DNA of 64,000 nt. Source: Nicoletella semolina. Lineage in GTDB: Bacteria > Pseudomonadota > Gammaproteobacteria > Enterobacterales > Pasteurellaceae. The notes beneath the pieces are model-generated. The model searched no databases. It saw nothing but the letters and a program-made list of their open reading frames with translations, and was not told where the DNA came from. Of this stretch, positions 38,895 to 49,501 are shown piece by piece. The stretch spans positions 81,915-145,914 of the forward strand of contig NZ_SLXJ01000004.1 of the NCBI RefSeq assembly GCF_004345745.1, in the 5' to 3' direction. Each line of letters starts with the position of its first letter. Within the stretch, counting starts at the first letter, position 1. The position numbers and the translations under genes are program-made.

Positions 38895-39407
38895 TCAAGC
38901 AGGTTGTTCCACCAATATAAGAATTGCCGCATCGCCTCCCCATTCTTTGGGGGCTTGATGAAGAGCAAGGACTTTGGGGTGTTGTACGAGCCAACGGGGA
39001 ATTTGTTGTTTCAAAGTACGAGTACCGTAGCCTGTCATAATGCTGGCACAATAAACTCGTTCACGTTCACAGGCGAGCAGTAGACTAGCGAGTTCTTTTT
39101 TTGCGCTCTCTTTAGTTAAACCGTGCAAATCTAGGAAGAGTTCAGGTTGAAAATCACCTCGACGAAGCTGTTTAAGAATATAGGGATCAATATCTTCACG
39201 GCGATAACGCACTTTGTCATTTTCTTCACTTAAAAGTGGTTCATATTCATCAGAAAAATAAAATAGCGTATCTGCGTGTTCCTTCAATTGTCGAGCCTCG
39301 TTTACTCTTACTCTAGGTTGAGTTTTTGGGTAAAAAGTATCTTGTTTAATTTTTTTCACGCCTTGAACCGCATTTTTAAATAGATTTTTTTCGTCTTCAG
39401 GTAGCAT
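38895..39407 (-). CDS. smrB: Smr-domain endonuclease / ribosome rescue factor SmrB
   Basis: A 170-residue protein with a C-terminal Smr domain: DLHG (93-96), a helical region, and the TGYGTRTLK loop (125-133). E. coli SmrB cleaves mRNA at collided ribosomes. The N-terminal residues 1-40 (MLPEDEKNLFKNAVQGVKKI) match the ribosome-collision hook of SmrB. Divergent from prmB with a 105-nt gap, the same arrangement as in E. coli. Confidence 0.92.
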   Translation of the reverse strand: MLPEDEKNLFKNAVQGVKKIKQDTFYPKTQPRVRVNEARQLKEHADTLFYFSDEYEPLLSEENDKVRYRREDIDPYILKQLRRGDFQPELFLDLHGLTKESAKKELASLLLACERERVYCASIMTGYGTRTLKQQIPRWLVQHPKVLALHQAPKEWGGDAAILILVEQPA

Positions 39408-39512
39408 TTTTATTTTCTCTTCTCTCTAAATTCAAGCATCACCATTCTAACACAAAGCGAAATATGGTATAACGGTTCACTTTTTTGATTATGGATATTT
39501 TGAGAAATTTAT

Positions 39513-40460
39513 ATGGTTACGCCACAATATAATTTGGAGTTATTAGAAGAGATTACATCATCACCAGTCGAGCAGGATTTAGGCTCAATTCTGGATATGA
39601 TGCGTTGGGCTTACAGTTATTTTAATGCATCAGATCTTTATTATGGGCACGGACACGATAATGCGTGGGACGAGGCAAACCAGTTGGTATTAAGTGCCTT
39701 AGCATTACCTGTTGATGTGCCAGAAAGTTTGTATACCTCACGTTTAACTTTGGCGGAGAAAAAGCGAATTATTGCAATGGTTGAACAGCGTCTAGGTCTG
39801 CGTAAGCCAGTTGCGTATTTAACACATTCTGCGTGGTTTTCAGGTCTAGAGTTTTATGTTGATGAGCGAGTTATCGTGCCTCGATCACCGATTGGTGAGT
39901 TAATTCAGCAAGGTTTCACAGGTATTTTACGCTCCGAACCAAAACGCATTTTAGATATGTGTACGGGCAGTGGCTGTATCGCTATTGCCTGTGCAGAGCG
40001 TTTTCCGAATGCAGAGATTGATGCAGTAGATTTATCCGTTGATGCATTGAATGTAGCTGAAATCAATATTGAGCGACACAATGTAGGGGACAAGGTGTTT
40101 CCTTTACAATCTGATTTATTTACGGATTTGCCACGAGATCGCTACGATCTTATCGTAACCAATCCGCCGTATGTGGATCAAGAAGATCTAGCAGAGATGC
40201 CTGAGGAATTCTTTCATGAGCCAGAAATGGCATTAGGATCAGGTATTGATGGTTTAGAGATAACCAAACGGATTTTGGTACAAGCTGCAGATTTCTTATC
40301 AGATAATGGCGTACTTGTGTGTGAAGTGGGTAACAGTATGGTACATTTGATGGAACAATTCCCTGCTGTACCGTTTAATTGGCTAACGTTTAAAAATGGC
40401 GGACTAGGAGTATTTAGTCTTACTCGTGAGCAACTTGTAGCACACCGCCACCTGTTTTAG
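39513..40460 (+). CDS. prmB: Ribosomal protein uL3 glutamine methyltransferase PrmB
   Basis: SAM-dependent methyltransferase that modifies a glutamine of ribosomal protein L3. The 315-residue protein has motif [13 protein letters not shown] (148-159), the glutamine-recognition NPPY (217-220) and the N-terminal helical domain of the PrmB/PrmC group. PrmB rather than PrmC is favoured by length and by the divergent smrB neighbour. Confidence 0.93.
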   Translation: MVTPQYNLELLEEITSSPVEQDLGSILDMMRWAYSYFNASDLYYGHGHDNAWDEANQLVLSALALPVDVPESLYTSRLTLAEKKRIIAMVEQRLGLRKPVAYLTHSAWFSGLEFYVDERVIVPRSPIGELIQQGFTGILRSEPKRILDMCTGSGCIAIACAERFPNAEIDAVDLSVDALNVAEINIERHNVGDKVFPLQSDLFTDLPRDRYDLIVTNPPYVDQEDLAEMPEEFFHEPEMALGSGIDGLEITKRILVQAADFLSDNGVLVCEVGNSMVHLMEQFPAVPFNWLTFKNGGLGVFSLTREQLVAHRHLF

Positions 40461-40503
40461 GATTAAATTTTCTAATTTAATTCATCAAAAAAATAAATCT
40501 TAA

Positions 40504-40532
40504 TTGCTATTTATCCTCTTTTTAGTTATATC
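40504..40532 (+). promoter_or_regulatory. Candidate ppc promoter inside a hairpin
   Basis: TTGCTA at 40504-40509 and TATATC at 40527-40532 are spaced 17 nt. Transcription would begin near 40539, within the loop of the hairpin described separately. Consensus match only. Confidence 0.45.
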
Positions 40533-40572
40533 TATGCATAGTGATATGAATTAAAAAAGAGGATATTTTTTT
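40512..40572 (+). terminator. prmB terminator that overlaps the ppc ribosome site
   Basis: TATCCTCTTTTT (40512-40523) pairs perfectly with AAAAAGAGGATA (40554-40565), with an inner ATATC/GATAT stem, and a run of seven T follows (40566-40572) immediately before the ppc ATG at 40573. The right arm includes AGAGG, the ppc Shine-Dalgarno. It can therefore terminate prmB transcription and hide the ppc ribosome site. Confidence 0.7.
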
Positions 40573-43209
40573 ATGAGCGAGCAGTACGAATTAATGCGTC
40601 ATAATATTTCGATGTTGGGTGATTTTCTAGGTGAGACAATTCGAGAGGCACAAGGTAATGAAATCTTAGAATTAATTGAGAGTATCCGAGTGCTTTCACG
40701 CAGTTCCCGTGCAGGTGATGAGAAAGCTCGCCAGCAATTATTGGAGATGTTAGCAAATATTTCAACCGAAAATGTGATTCCAGTTGCCCGTGCATTTAGT
40801 CAATTTCTGAACCTCACTAATATCGCTGAGCAATATCAAGCGGTCTCTCGGCACAGTAAAATTGCAATGGTTGATGAACGTTCAATGGGGGCGTTATTTG
40901 CTCGCTTGAAAGCACAAAATGTACCTGCAGAAAAAGTGATTGAGACGGTTGAGAAATTACTTATTGATTTAGTCCTAACCGCCCACCCAACAGAGGTAAC
41001 TCGCCGCTCTTTAGTGCATAAACACGTTGAAATTAACCGCTGTTTAAGTCGCTTGGAACACGATGATCTAACTGAAGCAGAAACAACAAAATTGAAACGC
41101 CGATTAATGCAATTTATTGCATTAGCTTGGCATACAAATGAAATTCGTACACAACGCCCAACGCCTGTTGATGAAGCCAAATGGGGAATTGCAGTCATTG
41201 AAAACAGCTTGTGGAAAGCTGTGCCTGAGTTTTGTCGCCAGCTGAATTTTCACCTAGAAAAGCATTTTGATATTCAGCATTCTGTAGAAATTACACCTGT
41301 ACGCTTTTCTTCTTGGATGGGAGGGGATCGTGATGGTAATCCATTTGTTACTGCAGAAACCACCTGTCGAGTACTACGAATGAATCGTTGGAAAGCTGCG
41401 GAATTATTTTTAGAAGATATTCGATTATTGGCAGAAGAATTGTCGGTGGTAACTTGTACCGATGAATTTCGTCAAAAATACGGCTCTCATTTAGAGCCTT
41501 ATCGTGCGGTATTAAAATCGCTGCGTAGCCAATTAACTAAAACCGTGGCTTATTATGGCGAACTGCTGGAAAATAAACCACTTACGATCTCAAAAAACGA
41601 TATTCTCACGGATGATCAGCAGCTTTGGATACCACTTTACGACTGCTATCAGTCTCTTCAGCAATGCGGTATGAGAATCATTGCAAATGGAGCATTACTA
41701 GATACATTGCGACGTATTCGTTGTTTTGGATTAGAATTGTCTCGTTTGGATATTCGTCAAGAAAGCACTCGCCACACAATAGCAATCTCTGAAATTACTC
41801 GTTATATTGGTTTAGGTGATTATGCTCAATGGACTGAAGACGATAAACAGGCATTTCTAGTGCGAGAACTAAGTTCACGCCGACCGCTTGTTCCTACAAA
41901 TTGGCAGCCAACGCCAGAAACACAAGAAGTTTTGGATACTTGTAAGGTGATCGCTGAGCAACCAGAAGGGGTGATCTCCGCTTACGTTATCTCAATGGCT
42001 CGTGAAGCATCTGATGTGCTTGCTGTTCATCTATTATTAAAAGAGGCAGGTTGTCAGCAAATTATCCCTGTTGCCCCATTATTTGAAACGCTAGACGATC
42101 TCGACCGCAGTGAAAAAGTGATGGCTGCATTATTCAATATTGGCTGGTATCGAGGTGTTATCAATAATAAACAGATGGTGATGATTGGCTATTCAGATTC
42201 TGCAAAAGACGCAGGAATGTTGGCGGCATCTTGGGCTCAATATCGTGCACAAGAAGCATTAGTTAATCTATGTGAACGAAACAATATTGAACTTACTTTA
42301 TTTCACGGACGGGGAGGCACTATCGGACGGGGAGGGGCACCAGCACACGCCGCACTGCTTTCTCAGCCTCCTCGTTCATTGAAAAATGGTTTGCGTGTAA
42401 CTGAACAAGGTGAAATGATTCGCTTCAAATTGGGATTGCCTGCTGTTGCACTTGAAAGCCTTGATTTATACGCTAGTGCTATTTTAGAAGCGAATATTTT
42501 TCCGCCGCCAGAGCCTCAACAAGCGTGGCGTGATGTAATGGAAAGTGCTGCAGATATATCTTGTCATCTCTATCGAGACATTGTGCGTGGCGAGCCTGAT
42601 TTTGTACCTTATTTCCGTGCAGCCACACCAGAGCAAGAGCTATCTAAGCTGCCACTTGGTTCTCGTCCTGCAAAACGTAATCCGAACGGAGGAGTTGAAA
42701 GTTTACGGGCTATTCCGTGGATTTTTGCGTGGATGCAAAATCGGCTAATGTTACCTGCGTGGCTTGGGGCAGGACAAGCACTGACTAAATTGATTGAGCA
42801 AGGAAAAGAAGCATTACTAAAAGAAATGTGCAAAGCGTGGCCATTTTTCTCCACTCGAATCGGAATGCTTGAAATGGTATTCAGTAAAACGGATTTATGG
42901 CTTGCGGAACATTATGATCAGCGTCTCGTACCAAAAGAGCTTCACCCACTAGGAAAATGTCTGCGTAGTCAGTTACAACAAGATCTTGAAACGGTACTTG
43001 CACTGTCTCACGATGGGCAATTAATGGCAGATTTACCGTGGATAGCACAATCAATCGCCTTACGGAATGTGTATACTGATCCGCTGAATTTACTACAAGT
43101 AGAACTGCTTCATCGCCTAAGATCAGAAAATCTCAATCACCCAGATCTAGAACAAGCTCTAATGATTACCATCACTGGTATCGCCGCAGGAATGCGTAAT
43201 ACAGGGTAG
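40573..43209 (+). CDS. ppc: Phosphoenolpyruvate carboxylase Ppc
   Basis: Replenishes oxaloacetate by carboxylating PEP. The 878-residue protein has the catalytic His138 in VLTAHPTE at the same number as E. coli, the [11 protein letters not shown] segment, the mobile [12 protein letters not shown] loop, a late DLWLAEHYD region, and the conserved C terminus [11 protein letters not shown]. Ribosome binding depends on AGAGG at about 10 nt, which lies in a hairpin arm. Confidence 0.97.
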   Translation: MSEQYELMRHNISMLGDFLGETIREAQGNEILELIESIRVLSRSSRAGDEKARQQLLEMLANISTENVIPVARAFSQFLNLTNIAEQYQAVSRHSKIAMVDERSMGALFARLKAQNVPAEKVIETVEKLLIDLVLTAHPTEVTRRSLVHKHVEINRCLSRLEHDDLTEAETTKLKRRLMQFIALAWHTNEIRTQRPTPVDEAKWGIAVIENSLWKAVPEFCRQLNFHLEKHFDIQHSVEITPVRFSSWMGGDRDGNPFVTAETTCRVLRMNRWKAAELFLEDIRLLAEELSVVTCTDEFRQKYGSHLEPYRAVLKSLRSQLTKTVAYYGELLENKPLTISKNDILTDDQQLWIPLYDCYQSLQQCGMRIIANGALLDTLRRIRCFGLELSRLDIRQESTRHTIAISEITRYIGLGDYAQWTEDDKQAFLVRELSSRRPLVPTNWQPTPETQEVLDTCKVIAEQPEGVISAYVISMAREASDVLAVHLLLKEAGCQQIIPVAPLFETLDDLDRSEKVMAALFNIGWYRGVINNKQMVMIGYSDSAKDAGMLAASWAQYRAQEALVNLCERNNIELTLFHGRGGTIGRGGAPAHAALLSQPPRSLKNGLRVTEQGEMIRFKLGLPAVALESLDLYASAILEANIFPPPEPQQAWRDVMESAADISCHLYRDIVRGEPDFVPYFRAATPEQELSKLPLGSRPAKRNPNGGVESLRAIPWIFAWMQNRLMLPAWLGAGQALTKLIEQGKEALLKEMCKAWPFFSTRIGMLEMVFSKTDLWLAEHYDQRLVPKELHPLGKCLRSQLQQDLETVLALSHDGQLMADLPWIAQSIALRNVYTDPLNLLQVELLHRLRSENLNHPDLEQALMITITGIAAGMRNTG

Positions 43210-43282
43210 ATTGGAAGCATAAATGGTAAGCAACATTCTAAATCCCTCTATCATTACTTATGAAGAGGGAATAATTGAGTTG

Positions 43283-44287
43283 TTATTCTGGTTTGAGAAG
43301 ACCAAAGTGATGGTAGGTTCGGGAAGTGGCTATTCTTCCTCGAGGGGTGCGTTGTAAGAAGCCTTGTTGAATGAGATAGGGTTCGAGAACATCTTCAATT
43401 GTGTCTCGTTCTTCGCCAATTGCAGCGGCAAGGTTGTCTAGTCCAACAGGACCTCCATCAAAACGTTCGATAACCGCCGATAGTAATTTTCTATCCATAA
43501 AATCAAAGCCTTCAGGATCAACATCTAACATTGTTAGAGCTTGTTTGGCAATGTCTGATGAAATGATTCCTTTATTGCGAACATCAGCAAAATCTCGAAC
43601 TCGACGAAGTAATCTATTTGCTATCCGTGGTGTACCGCGTGAACGACGAGCAATTTCGTATGAAGCTTCATCTGAAAGGTTTAAATTGAGGTAGTTTGCA
43701 CTGCGACTAACAATAGAGGTGAGGTCGTCAATGGAATAAAACTCAAGTCGCTGTACAATGCCAAAGCGATCACGCAAGGGAGAAGTGAGTGAGCCTGCTC
43801 GTGTGGTTGCACCAATTAACGTGAATGGAGGCAGATCTAGCTTGATTGAGCGTGCTGCAGGTCCTTCTCCAATCATAATATCTAACTGGTAGTCTTCCAT
43901 TGCAGGATAAAGTACTTCTTCGATAGCGGGTGAAAGGCGGTGAATTTCATCAATAAAAAGCACATCATAAGGTTCTAGATTAGTAAGCATCGCAGCAAGA
44001 TCGCCAGCTTTTTCTAGCACTGGTCCAGAAGTTGTGCGTATATTTACGCCCATTTCATTTGCGACAATATTGGCAAGCGTTGTTTTTCCTAGCCCTGGTG
44101 GACCAAAGATTAAGAGGTGGTCGAGAGCATCTTGTCGCATTTTTGCAGCTTGGATAAAAATTTCCATTTGCTCTCTTACAATAGGTTGCCCTACATAATC
44201 TGTGAGCAATTTAGGACGAATAGCACGATCAACGAGATCTTCATCACGTTTAGGTACTGAGCTGATAATTCGGTCGGCTTCAATCAT
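43283..44287 (-). CDS. ruvB: Holliday junction branch-migration ATPase RuvB
   Basis: Hexameric AAA+ motor that drives branch migration with RuvA. The 334-residue protein has Walker [12 protein letters not shown], Walker [12 protein letters not shown], sensor-type [18 protein letters not shown] with the arginine finger context, and a C-terminal winged helix ([10 protein letters not shown]). It lies 29 nt after ruvA on the same strand. Confidence 0.97.
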   Translation of the reverse strand: MIEADRIISSVPKRDEDLVDRAIRPKLLTDYVGQPIVREQMEIFIQAAKMRQDALDHLLIFGPPGLGKTTLANIVANEMGVNIRTTSGPVLEKAGDLAAMLTNLEPYDVLFIDEIHRLSPAIEEVLYPAMEDYQLDIMIGEGPAARSIKLDLPPFTLIGATTRAGSLTSPLRDRFGIVQRLEFYSIDDLTSIVSRSANYLNLNLSDEASYEIARRSRGTPRIANRLLRRVRDFADVRNKGIISSDIAKQALTMLDVDPEGFDFMDRKLLSAVIERFDGGPVGLDNLAAAIGEERDTIEDVLEPYLIQQGFLQRTPRGRIATSRTYHHFGLLKPE

Positions 44288-44316
44288 AATTTAAATAATA
44301 AGATATTAGGGAGACG

Positions 44317-44922
44317 TTATAAGGCATTTTTAAGGGCTTCTCGTATGATTTGCTCACTGGAAGCATTCAAGTGGTTGGCTTTTTTTACCATTTTTTCTGC
44401 GTCTGCAGGTTTATAACCTAACGCAATTAGAGCATCACGAGCTTCGTCTAACGGTTCAACTGAATGTATTGCTGGGGTATCTAGATGGCTATTTTCTACA
44501 AAGAAGTCATTGTGGGAATGATCTTTAAATTTGCCTTTTAGCTCTACCAATAAACGCTCGGCAGTTTTTCGCCCAATACCAGGGATTTTCGTCAATTTAG
44601 ATAATTCTTCTCGTTCAATGGCACTGGCAAATTGCGATGCGGACATTGCAGAAAGAATCGCCAAGGCTAATTTAGGTCCAATACCATTTGTTTTAATTAA
44701 CTCACGAAATAGCGTGCGGTCTTGTTTGTGTACAAAACCAAATAGTAAATGTGCGTCTTCTCGTATGATCAAATGCGTGAAAATACTAGTTTCTTCTCCA
44801 ACTTGAGGAAGATCATAGAAGCTAGTCATTGGCAGTAATATTTCATATCCTACGCCTTGTACATCAAGTACCATTTCAGGCGGTGATTTCTCAAGAACCT
44901 TTCCGTGTAATCGTCCGATCAT
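44317..44922 (-). CDS. ruvA: Holliday junction DNA-binding protein RuvA
   Basis: Tetrameric junction-binding partner of RuvB. The 201-residue protein starts [14 protein letters not shown], carries helix-hairpin-helix motifs ([23 protein letters not shown]) and a C-terminal domain ([20 protein letters not shown]) that contacts RuvB. ruvC, often directly upstream, is not here; an nfeD-like gene lies 82 nt upstream. Confidence 0.96.
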   Translation of the reverse strand: MIGRLHGKVLEKSPPEMVLDVQGVGYEILLPMTSFYDLPQVGEETSIFTHLIIREDAHLLFGFVHKQDRTLFRELIKTNGIGPKLALAILSAMSASQFASAIEREELSKLTKIPGIGRKTAERLLVELKGKFKDHSHNDFFVENSHLDTPAIHSVEPLDEARDALIALGYKPADAEKMVKKANHLNASSEQIIREALKNAL

Positions 44923-45004
44923 TATTGCTTACTTTTACAAATAAAATAGGTTTCTCACAATAGCAAAAAACTGTATAAAATAACAGGGTTATTTAAAAAA
45001 TAGT

Positions 45005-45445
45005 TTAAACGAGCCGAACTTGCAGGGTAATACCTTCTACTGCTATTACTCGAACTTTATCACCAATAGCGAGATTTTCTCCTTGGACACGCCACGTCGT
45101 ATCGCCAAACTTCCCTCTTGCCACACCATTCGACAATAGCTCTATAATCATTCCTTGTGTGCCAATCATTGTATGTTCTCTTGCATTCAGTAACGTTGTA
45201 ACATCTTCTTGTTGATTTATATTGTGTTGATACCTCCACCAAAAGAGGCTAAATGTAATAGCAAGACATACAAAGATAAGTAATTGTAATATAAGACTTA
45301 AATCAGTGATTAATGTAACAATAGTGGCTAAAGAAAGTGCAGCTAGTCCCCACCACATCACAAACACACCTGGGGCGAAAATTTCAATAATGAGCAAAAT
45401 AAAGCCTAAAATAAGCCAATTGCTCCCATCTGAAAGCCATTGCAT
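45005..45445 (-). CDS. NfeD-like membrane protein (YbbK type)
   Basis: A 146-residue protein: two or three N-terminal membrane helices (about 8-75) followed by a small soluble OB-fold (GTQGMIIELLSNGVARGKFG...GDKVRVIAVEG). This short NfeD form pairs with SPFH/stomatin proteins, and the next gene upstream on the same strand is exactly that. The pair is thought to organise membrane microdomains. Confidence 0.87.
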   Translation of the reverse strand: MQWLSDGSNWLILGFILLIIEIFAPGVFVMWWGLAALSLATIVTLITDLSLILQLLIFVCLAITFSLFWWRYQHNINQQEDVTTLLNAREHTMIGTQGMIIELLSNGVARGKFGDTTWRVQGENLAIGDKVRVIAVEGITLQVRLV

Positions 45446-45540
45446 CGGTTTCTCCTTATTGATAGTAAGTAGAATAATTGATCAATCGTCAATACACGGT
45501 TATACCAAATATGCTATCCGTTGATTGTGTATTTAATAAA

Positions 45541-46458
45541 CTAGACTGTTTTATCACCTTTTAGTAATTCTGCGATGCCCGCAACGGAGCCAATTAAATT
45601 GCCAGCTTCCAATGGCATTAAGACCACTTTACTGTTCTCGGCAGATCCAATTTCTTTAATCGCTTCTGTGTATTTTTGTGCAATAAAGTAATTAATTGCC
45701 TTAGTATCTCCCATTGCAATCGCCTCAGAAACCATTTTAGTTGCTTTGGCTTCTGCCTCTGCTGCACGTTCACGAGCTTCTGCTTGTAAAAAGGCCTCTT
45801 GACGTTCTCCTTCTGCTTTTAGAATACGAGATTGTTTTTCGCCTTCTGCTCGCAAAATTTCAGCTTGTCGAATACCCTCCGCTTCTAAAATATCAGCCCT
45901 TTTATTTCGCTCTGCTTTCATTTGAGCATTCATTGCAGCCACTAATTCCTTAGGTGGACGCACGTCTCGAATTTCAATCCGTGTTACCTTGACCCCCCAT
46001 AAGTTCGTTGCTTCATCCACAATGGCAAGTAAACGACCATTAATTAAATCTCGTTGGGAGAGCATATCGTCTAGGTCCATTGAGCCTAATACAGTACGCA
46101 TATTCGTCATCGTTAAATTGATAATCGCTTGCTCTAAATGATTGACCTCGTAGGCGGCTCGGCGTGCATCAATAACTTGCACAAAACAGACAGCGTCAAT
46201 TGAGACGCTGGCATTATCTTTAGAAATCACTTCTTGAGATGGAATGTCTAATACTTGTTCCATCATATTAATTTTACGCCCTACACGATCGATAAAAGGA
46301 ACAACAATATTCAATCCAGGGGTTAATGTTTTGGTATAACGACCAAAACGCTCAATTGTCCAATGAAAGCCTTGCGGTACAATTTTGATGGTCGAAAATA
46401 AGACAAGAATAGCCAAGCAGACAAAAACAACAGGCAGAATGTAAGCAGTTAATAGCAC
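45541..46458 (-). CDS. qmcA: SPFH/stomatin-family protein QmcA
   Basis: A 305-residue band-7 protein with an N-terminal membrane anchor (residues 4-24), the SPFH domain ([20 protein letters not shown] onwards) and an alanine/glutamate-rich coiled coil (about 195-250: [19 protein letters not shown]). It resembles E. coli QmcA, a partner of FtsH complexes and membrane quality control. It precedes its NfeD-type partner by 95 nt. Confidence 0.9.
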   Translation of the reverse strand: MLLTAYILPVVFVCLAILVLFSTIKIVPQGFHWTIERFGRYTKTLTPGLNIVVPFIDRVGRKINMMEQVLDIPSQEVISKDNASVSIDAVCFVQVIDARRAAYEVNHLEQAIINLTMTNMRTVLGSMDLDDMLSQRDLINGRLLAIVDEATNLWGVKVTRIEIRDVRPPKELVAAMNAQMKAERNKRADILEAEGIRQAEILRAEGEKQSRILKAEGERQEAFLQAEARERAAEAEAKATKMVSEAIAMGDTKAINYFIAQKYTEAIKEIGSAENSKVVLMPLEAGNLIGSVAGIAELLKGDKTV

Positions 46459-46582
46459 AGCGATACTCCTTCTAAAATTGGATAGTAGAAAGTTGATATA
46501 GTAACTATTTTTTGCTTAATTACTAGGGATTTTTGGGCTTTTCTATGTATAATTTTAGCCTTTTAATATTCAAGAGTAAGCG

Positions 46583-47710
46583 ATGAAACCTGCAACGATC
46601 AAAATTAATGAGCGTGCGTTACGCCACAACCTACAATTGATTAAAACATTTGCACCTCAAAGTAAAATTTGTGCCGTTGTGAAAGCGAATGCGTATGGGC
46701 AGGGGATTTACCGAGTGGTAAAAAATTTACAAGAAATGGTTGATGCCTTCGGTGTTGCACGAATGAAAGAGGCATTGAGTATTCAAGAGAGTGGATATAC
46801 AGGACGAATTGTTTTGCTAGAGGGCTTTTTTGATAGAGAAGAACTATTAAAAACGTTATCTCGGCGTTTTGATACGGTAGTCCATTGTATTGAACAGCTT
46901 GAGCTGCTCAAATCTGTCGCAGCAGAGTGGCAAAATGAGCAGAAGAAATATTTTTGGCAGCGTAAAACTAAACTATATTTTCCGATAACAGTTTGGTTAA
47001 AAGTTGATACAGGTATGCATCGCTTGGGGATTGAGCCTACGCAAGTTGCAAAATTTTACCAAGAATTGACCGCTTGCCCACTGGTAAAGCAAGTAAAATT
47101 TATCAGTCATTTTAGCCGTGCGGACGAGGAGGGAAGCGACTATACCAAAAAGCAAATTTCTCTTTTTGAACAAGTCAGTCAAGACTATTCCGTAGAGCGT
47201 AGTATTTCCGCTTCAAGTGGTATTTTGTATTGGCAACAAGCCCATTATGATTGGGTTCGTCCAGGTATTATACTGTATGGCATTTCGCCGCATAGTGAAT
47301 CCATTATGCCACTTGGATTTAAACCAGTCGTGAGTTTAACCTCTTCATTGATTGCAGTTCGTGATCATAAGAAGGGCGAGCCAGTCGGTTATGGCGGTGC
47401 TTGGGTAAGCCAGTCTGATACCAAAATTGGCGTGGTTGCTATAGGCTACGGCGATGGCTATCCTCGTAATGCACCAGAGGGTACGCCTGTCTTGATTAAT
47501 GGACGAAAAGTGCCAATTGTTGGACGGGTGTCAATGGATATGATGACCGTTGATCTCGGTGTTGATAGTCAGGATAAAGTAGGCGATGAAGTCGTGCTAT
47601 GGGGGGAACAGTTATTGATTGAAGAGGTTGCAAAAACCATTGGTACAATTAATTACGAACTAATTACTAAATTAACACCACGAGTGTTGATTGAATACGG
47701 TGAAAATTAA
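46583..47710 (+). CDS. alr: Alanine racemase Alr
   Basis: PLP enzyme making D-alanine for peptidoglycan. The 375-residue protein has the PLP lysine Lys34 in AVVKANAYGQG and the second catalytic Tyr in the GYGGAWVS region, with the C-terminal GRVSMDMMTVDL signature. A short lysine/tyrosine-rich insertion (NEQKKYFWQRKTK, about 113-131) lengthens it relative to E. coli Alr (359). Confidence 0.96.
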   Translation: MKPATIKINERALRHNLQLIKTFAPQSKICAVVKANAYGQGIYRVVKNLQEMVDAFGVARMKEALSIQESGYTGRIVLLEGFFDREELLKTLSRRFDTVVHCIEQLELLKSVAAEWQNEQKKYFWQRKTKLYFPITVWLKVDTGMHRLGIEPTQVAKFYQELTACPLVKQVKFISHFSRADEEGSDYTKKQISLFEQVSQDYSVERSISASSGILYWQQAHYDWVRPGIILYGISPHSESIMPLGFKPVVSLTSSLIAVRDHKKGEPVGYGGAWVSQSDTKIGVVAIGYGDGYPRNAPEGTPVLINGRKVPIVGRVSMDMMTVDLGVDSQDKVGDEVVLWGEQLLIEEVAKTIGTINYELITKLTPRVLIEYGEN

Positions 47711-47781
47711 GCATTAGAAATAATTATTTTCCAATAAGTGAAAATAGTGCTTGCTCTTAGTGAAATACTGTGTTCTAATGC
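47711..47781. repeat. Long-loop inverted repeat after alr
   Basis: GCATTAGAA (47711-47719) and TTCTAATGC (47773-47781) are perfect 9-bp inverted copies around a 53-nt loop. The left arm begins one base after the alr stop. No T run follows, so it is not a classic terminator. I do not recognise it. Confidence 0.45.
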
Positions 47782-47950
47782 TTCCCAAGCTAAACAGCTG
47801 GTTATTAAGTTATTATTTATTGCACTTCCTATCTACAAGTTTTACATTTGTTTGTGAAAGTTCTTTCTAATATCTACTCTATTTCCGTTCAAATGTTAGC
47901 GTCATTGCCTGTTTTCAGGCTCAATTTATATTTTATAGAAGGAAGACAAT

Positions 47951-48163
47951 ATGTCTAAATTAAACGGCACAGTTAAATGGTTCAACGCAGATAAAGGCTT
48001 TGGTTTTATTACTCCAAATGCAGGTGGCAAAGATGTATTTGCTCACTTTTCTGGTATCGTTGGTGAGAATTTTAGAAGTTTAAATGAAGGCGACAGAGTA
48101 GAGTTCAATGTACAAGATTCTGCTCGTGGTCCTTCGGCGGTGGATATTACCGTTATTCGTTAA
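47951..48163 (+). CDS. Cold-shock-domain RNA chaperone (Csp family)
   Basis: A 70-residue single cold-shock domain with RNP1 (KGFGFI) and RNP2 (DVFAHF). It binds single-stranded RNA or DNA. The sequence is between CspA and CspD types, so I give no letter. A GCCTG/CAGGC hairpin lies at about 47907-47920 in its 5' region and AGAAGGAAG precedes the ATG. Confidence 0.95.
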   Translation: MSKLNGTVKWFNADKGFGFITPNAGGKDVFAHFSGIVGENFRSLNEGDRVEFNVQDSARGPSAVDITVIR

Positions 48164-48191
48164 TTATAATTAGTTTAACGATTTATCTTTT

Positions 48192-48230
48192 AACCCATAT
48201 TTTTGGTAACAGAAATGTGGGTTTCTTTTT
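48192..48230 (+). terminator. csp intrinsic terminator
   Basis: AACCCATAT / ATGTGGGTT (one G-U pair) stem with a 14-nt loop, followed by TCTTTTTTT. It lies 28 nt after the cold-shock gene. Confidence 0.8.
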
Positions 48231-48351
48231 TTGTTATCATTTCTATTTCCAGTCTAATTCTTTTGTAACCTAATTATTACGCCATACAAGCATTCAAAAT
48301 TATGCGAGTTTAAGGTACAATTCCAACAATTTTTCTAAAGCGATTTTCATT

Positions 48352-48831
48352 ATGAGCAAGAAACCAAAAGTGGCAGCTAATACGATTGCACTCAATAAGC
48401 GTGCAAGACACGAGTATTTTATTGAAGAAGAGATTGAATCAGGTCTGGAGTTGCAAGGTTGGGAAGTCAAAGCATTGCGATCAGGCAAGGCAAATATTGG
48501 CGATAGTTATGTAACTTTCCGTAACGGAGAGGCATTTCTCTTCGGAGCAACAATTACCCCCTTAAATGTGGCATCAACTCATATCATTTGTGATCCCACT
48601 CGAACTCGCCGTTTGCTTTTAAATAGGCGAGAGCTTGCGACCTTAATTGGGAAAACAAGTCGAGATGGTTTTACTGTTGTCGCTCTTTCCCTTTATTGGA
48701 AAAATGCGTGGGCAAAAATCAAAATTGGCTTAGCAAAAGGTAAAAAGCTACACGATAAGCGTGAGGACATTAAAGATCGTGAATGGCAAGTTGCAAAACA
48801 GAGAATTATGAAAAATGCCAATCGAGGATAA
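48352..48831 (+). CDS. smpB: SsrA-binding protein SmpB
   Basis: Binds tmRNA and brings it to stalled ribosomes in trans-translation. The 159-residue protein has the family core [33 protein letters not shown] and the basic C-terminal tail ([20 protein letters not shown]) that reads the empty mRNA channel. The tmRNA gene itself is not in the window. Confidence 0.96.
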   Translation: MSKKPKVAANTIALNKRARHEYFIEEEIESGLELQGWEVKALRSGKANIGDSYVTFRNGEAFLFGATITPLNVASTHIICDPTRTRRLLLNRRELATLIGKTSRDGFTVVALSLYWKNAWAKIKIGLAKGKKLHDKREDIKDREWQVAKQRIMKNANRG

Positions 48832-48871
48832 ACGTTGATTGTAAATTGTTATGCATATACATAAGAAATGA

Positions 48872-49270
48872 ATGATGTGGCAAATTTATCAAATTCGCAC
48901 CACTGTATTTGTTGTGGAACAAAATTGCCCATATCAAGAAGTTGATGAGCTGGATTTAATTGCCATACATTTATTTGCAAAAAATCAAGAAAATATCACC
49001 GCTTATTGCTGCATTATTCCTTATGGGGATTGCGTGAAAATTGGACGAGTGTTGGTAGCAAAAGAAGCTTGAGGTTCAGGTTTAGCTTGAGAGTTAATGT
49101 TACAAGCGGTCAAATTTGCCAAGAAATCAACAAACCCAATCAAAATCCAAGCCCAAAGTTATCTGCAAGGATTTTATGAAAGTTTAGAATTTCAAACGGT
49201 TTCGGAGATTTATTTGGAAGATGGTATACCGCATTTGGATATGGTGTTGGACAAATCTCCCTTCTTTAGA
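48872..49270 (+). pseudogene. elaA: ElaA-like GNAT acetyltransferase, degraded
   Basis: One frame reads an ElaA-type GNAT protein: VFVVEQNCPYQEVDELDL, then KIGRVLVAKEA, a TGA (49070), GSGLA, another TGA (49088), ELMLQAVKFAKKS, and SYLQGFYESLEFQTVSEIYL with EDGIPHLDM. Both stops fall where homologues have arginine-like positions (EAxRGxGLxxxLM), consistent with CGA to TGA changes. The first 14 or so residues are also missing, with a TGA just before the first ATG. The end is approximate. Confidence 0.85.
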
Positions 49271-49330
49271 AAAAAGGAACTGGGGAGATTTGAAAAGTTT
49301 GCCAAAATCTGCAGATGTTGGAGAAAGAAA

Positions 49331-49501
49331 ATGACCAAAATTGAACAAATTAGAGAGCAGCAACGCCAACTGCAAATTCAATTTAAAGCGTGGATGGAGG
49401 ATAAGAAAACGCGTGAAGTGCTGACGTTTCAGCGACCGAATGGGAATATCGTGCGACATTATCCTGATGGACACGAAGAAGTGATTGAGTATGCAAAATA
49501 A
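49331..49501 (+). CDS. Small antitoxin-like protein upstream of a zeta-type kinase fragment
   Basis: A 56-residue ORF (MTKIEQIREQQRQLQIQFKA...) with a good GGAGAAAG ribosome site 8 nt before the ATG. It has a charged helical N-terminal half and a C-terminal NGNIVRHYPDGHEEVIEY. It overlaps the next frame by 11 nt, a typical toxin-antitoxin layout. The antitoxin role is inferred from position only. The frame is continuous with the elaA remnant, so automated callers may fuse the two. Confidence 0.6.
   Translation: MTKIEQIREQQRQLQIQFKAWMEDKKTREVLTFQRPNGNIVRHYPDGHEEVIEYAK

Noticed and set aside
49070..49090. Recoded TGA codons (selenocysteine or read-through) in elaA
   Set aside because: Homologues need ordinary residues there, no SECIS-like hairpin is seen, and the N terminus is also lost. 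Pseudogene decay is simpler.
49253..49291. AAATCTCCC / GGGAGATTT inverted repeat as an elaA terminator
   Set aside because: The stem is perfect but no T run follows and the open frame continues through it; left as an unexplained hairpin.
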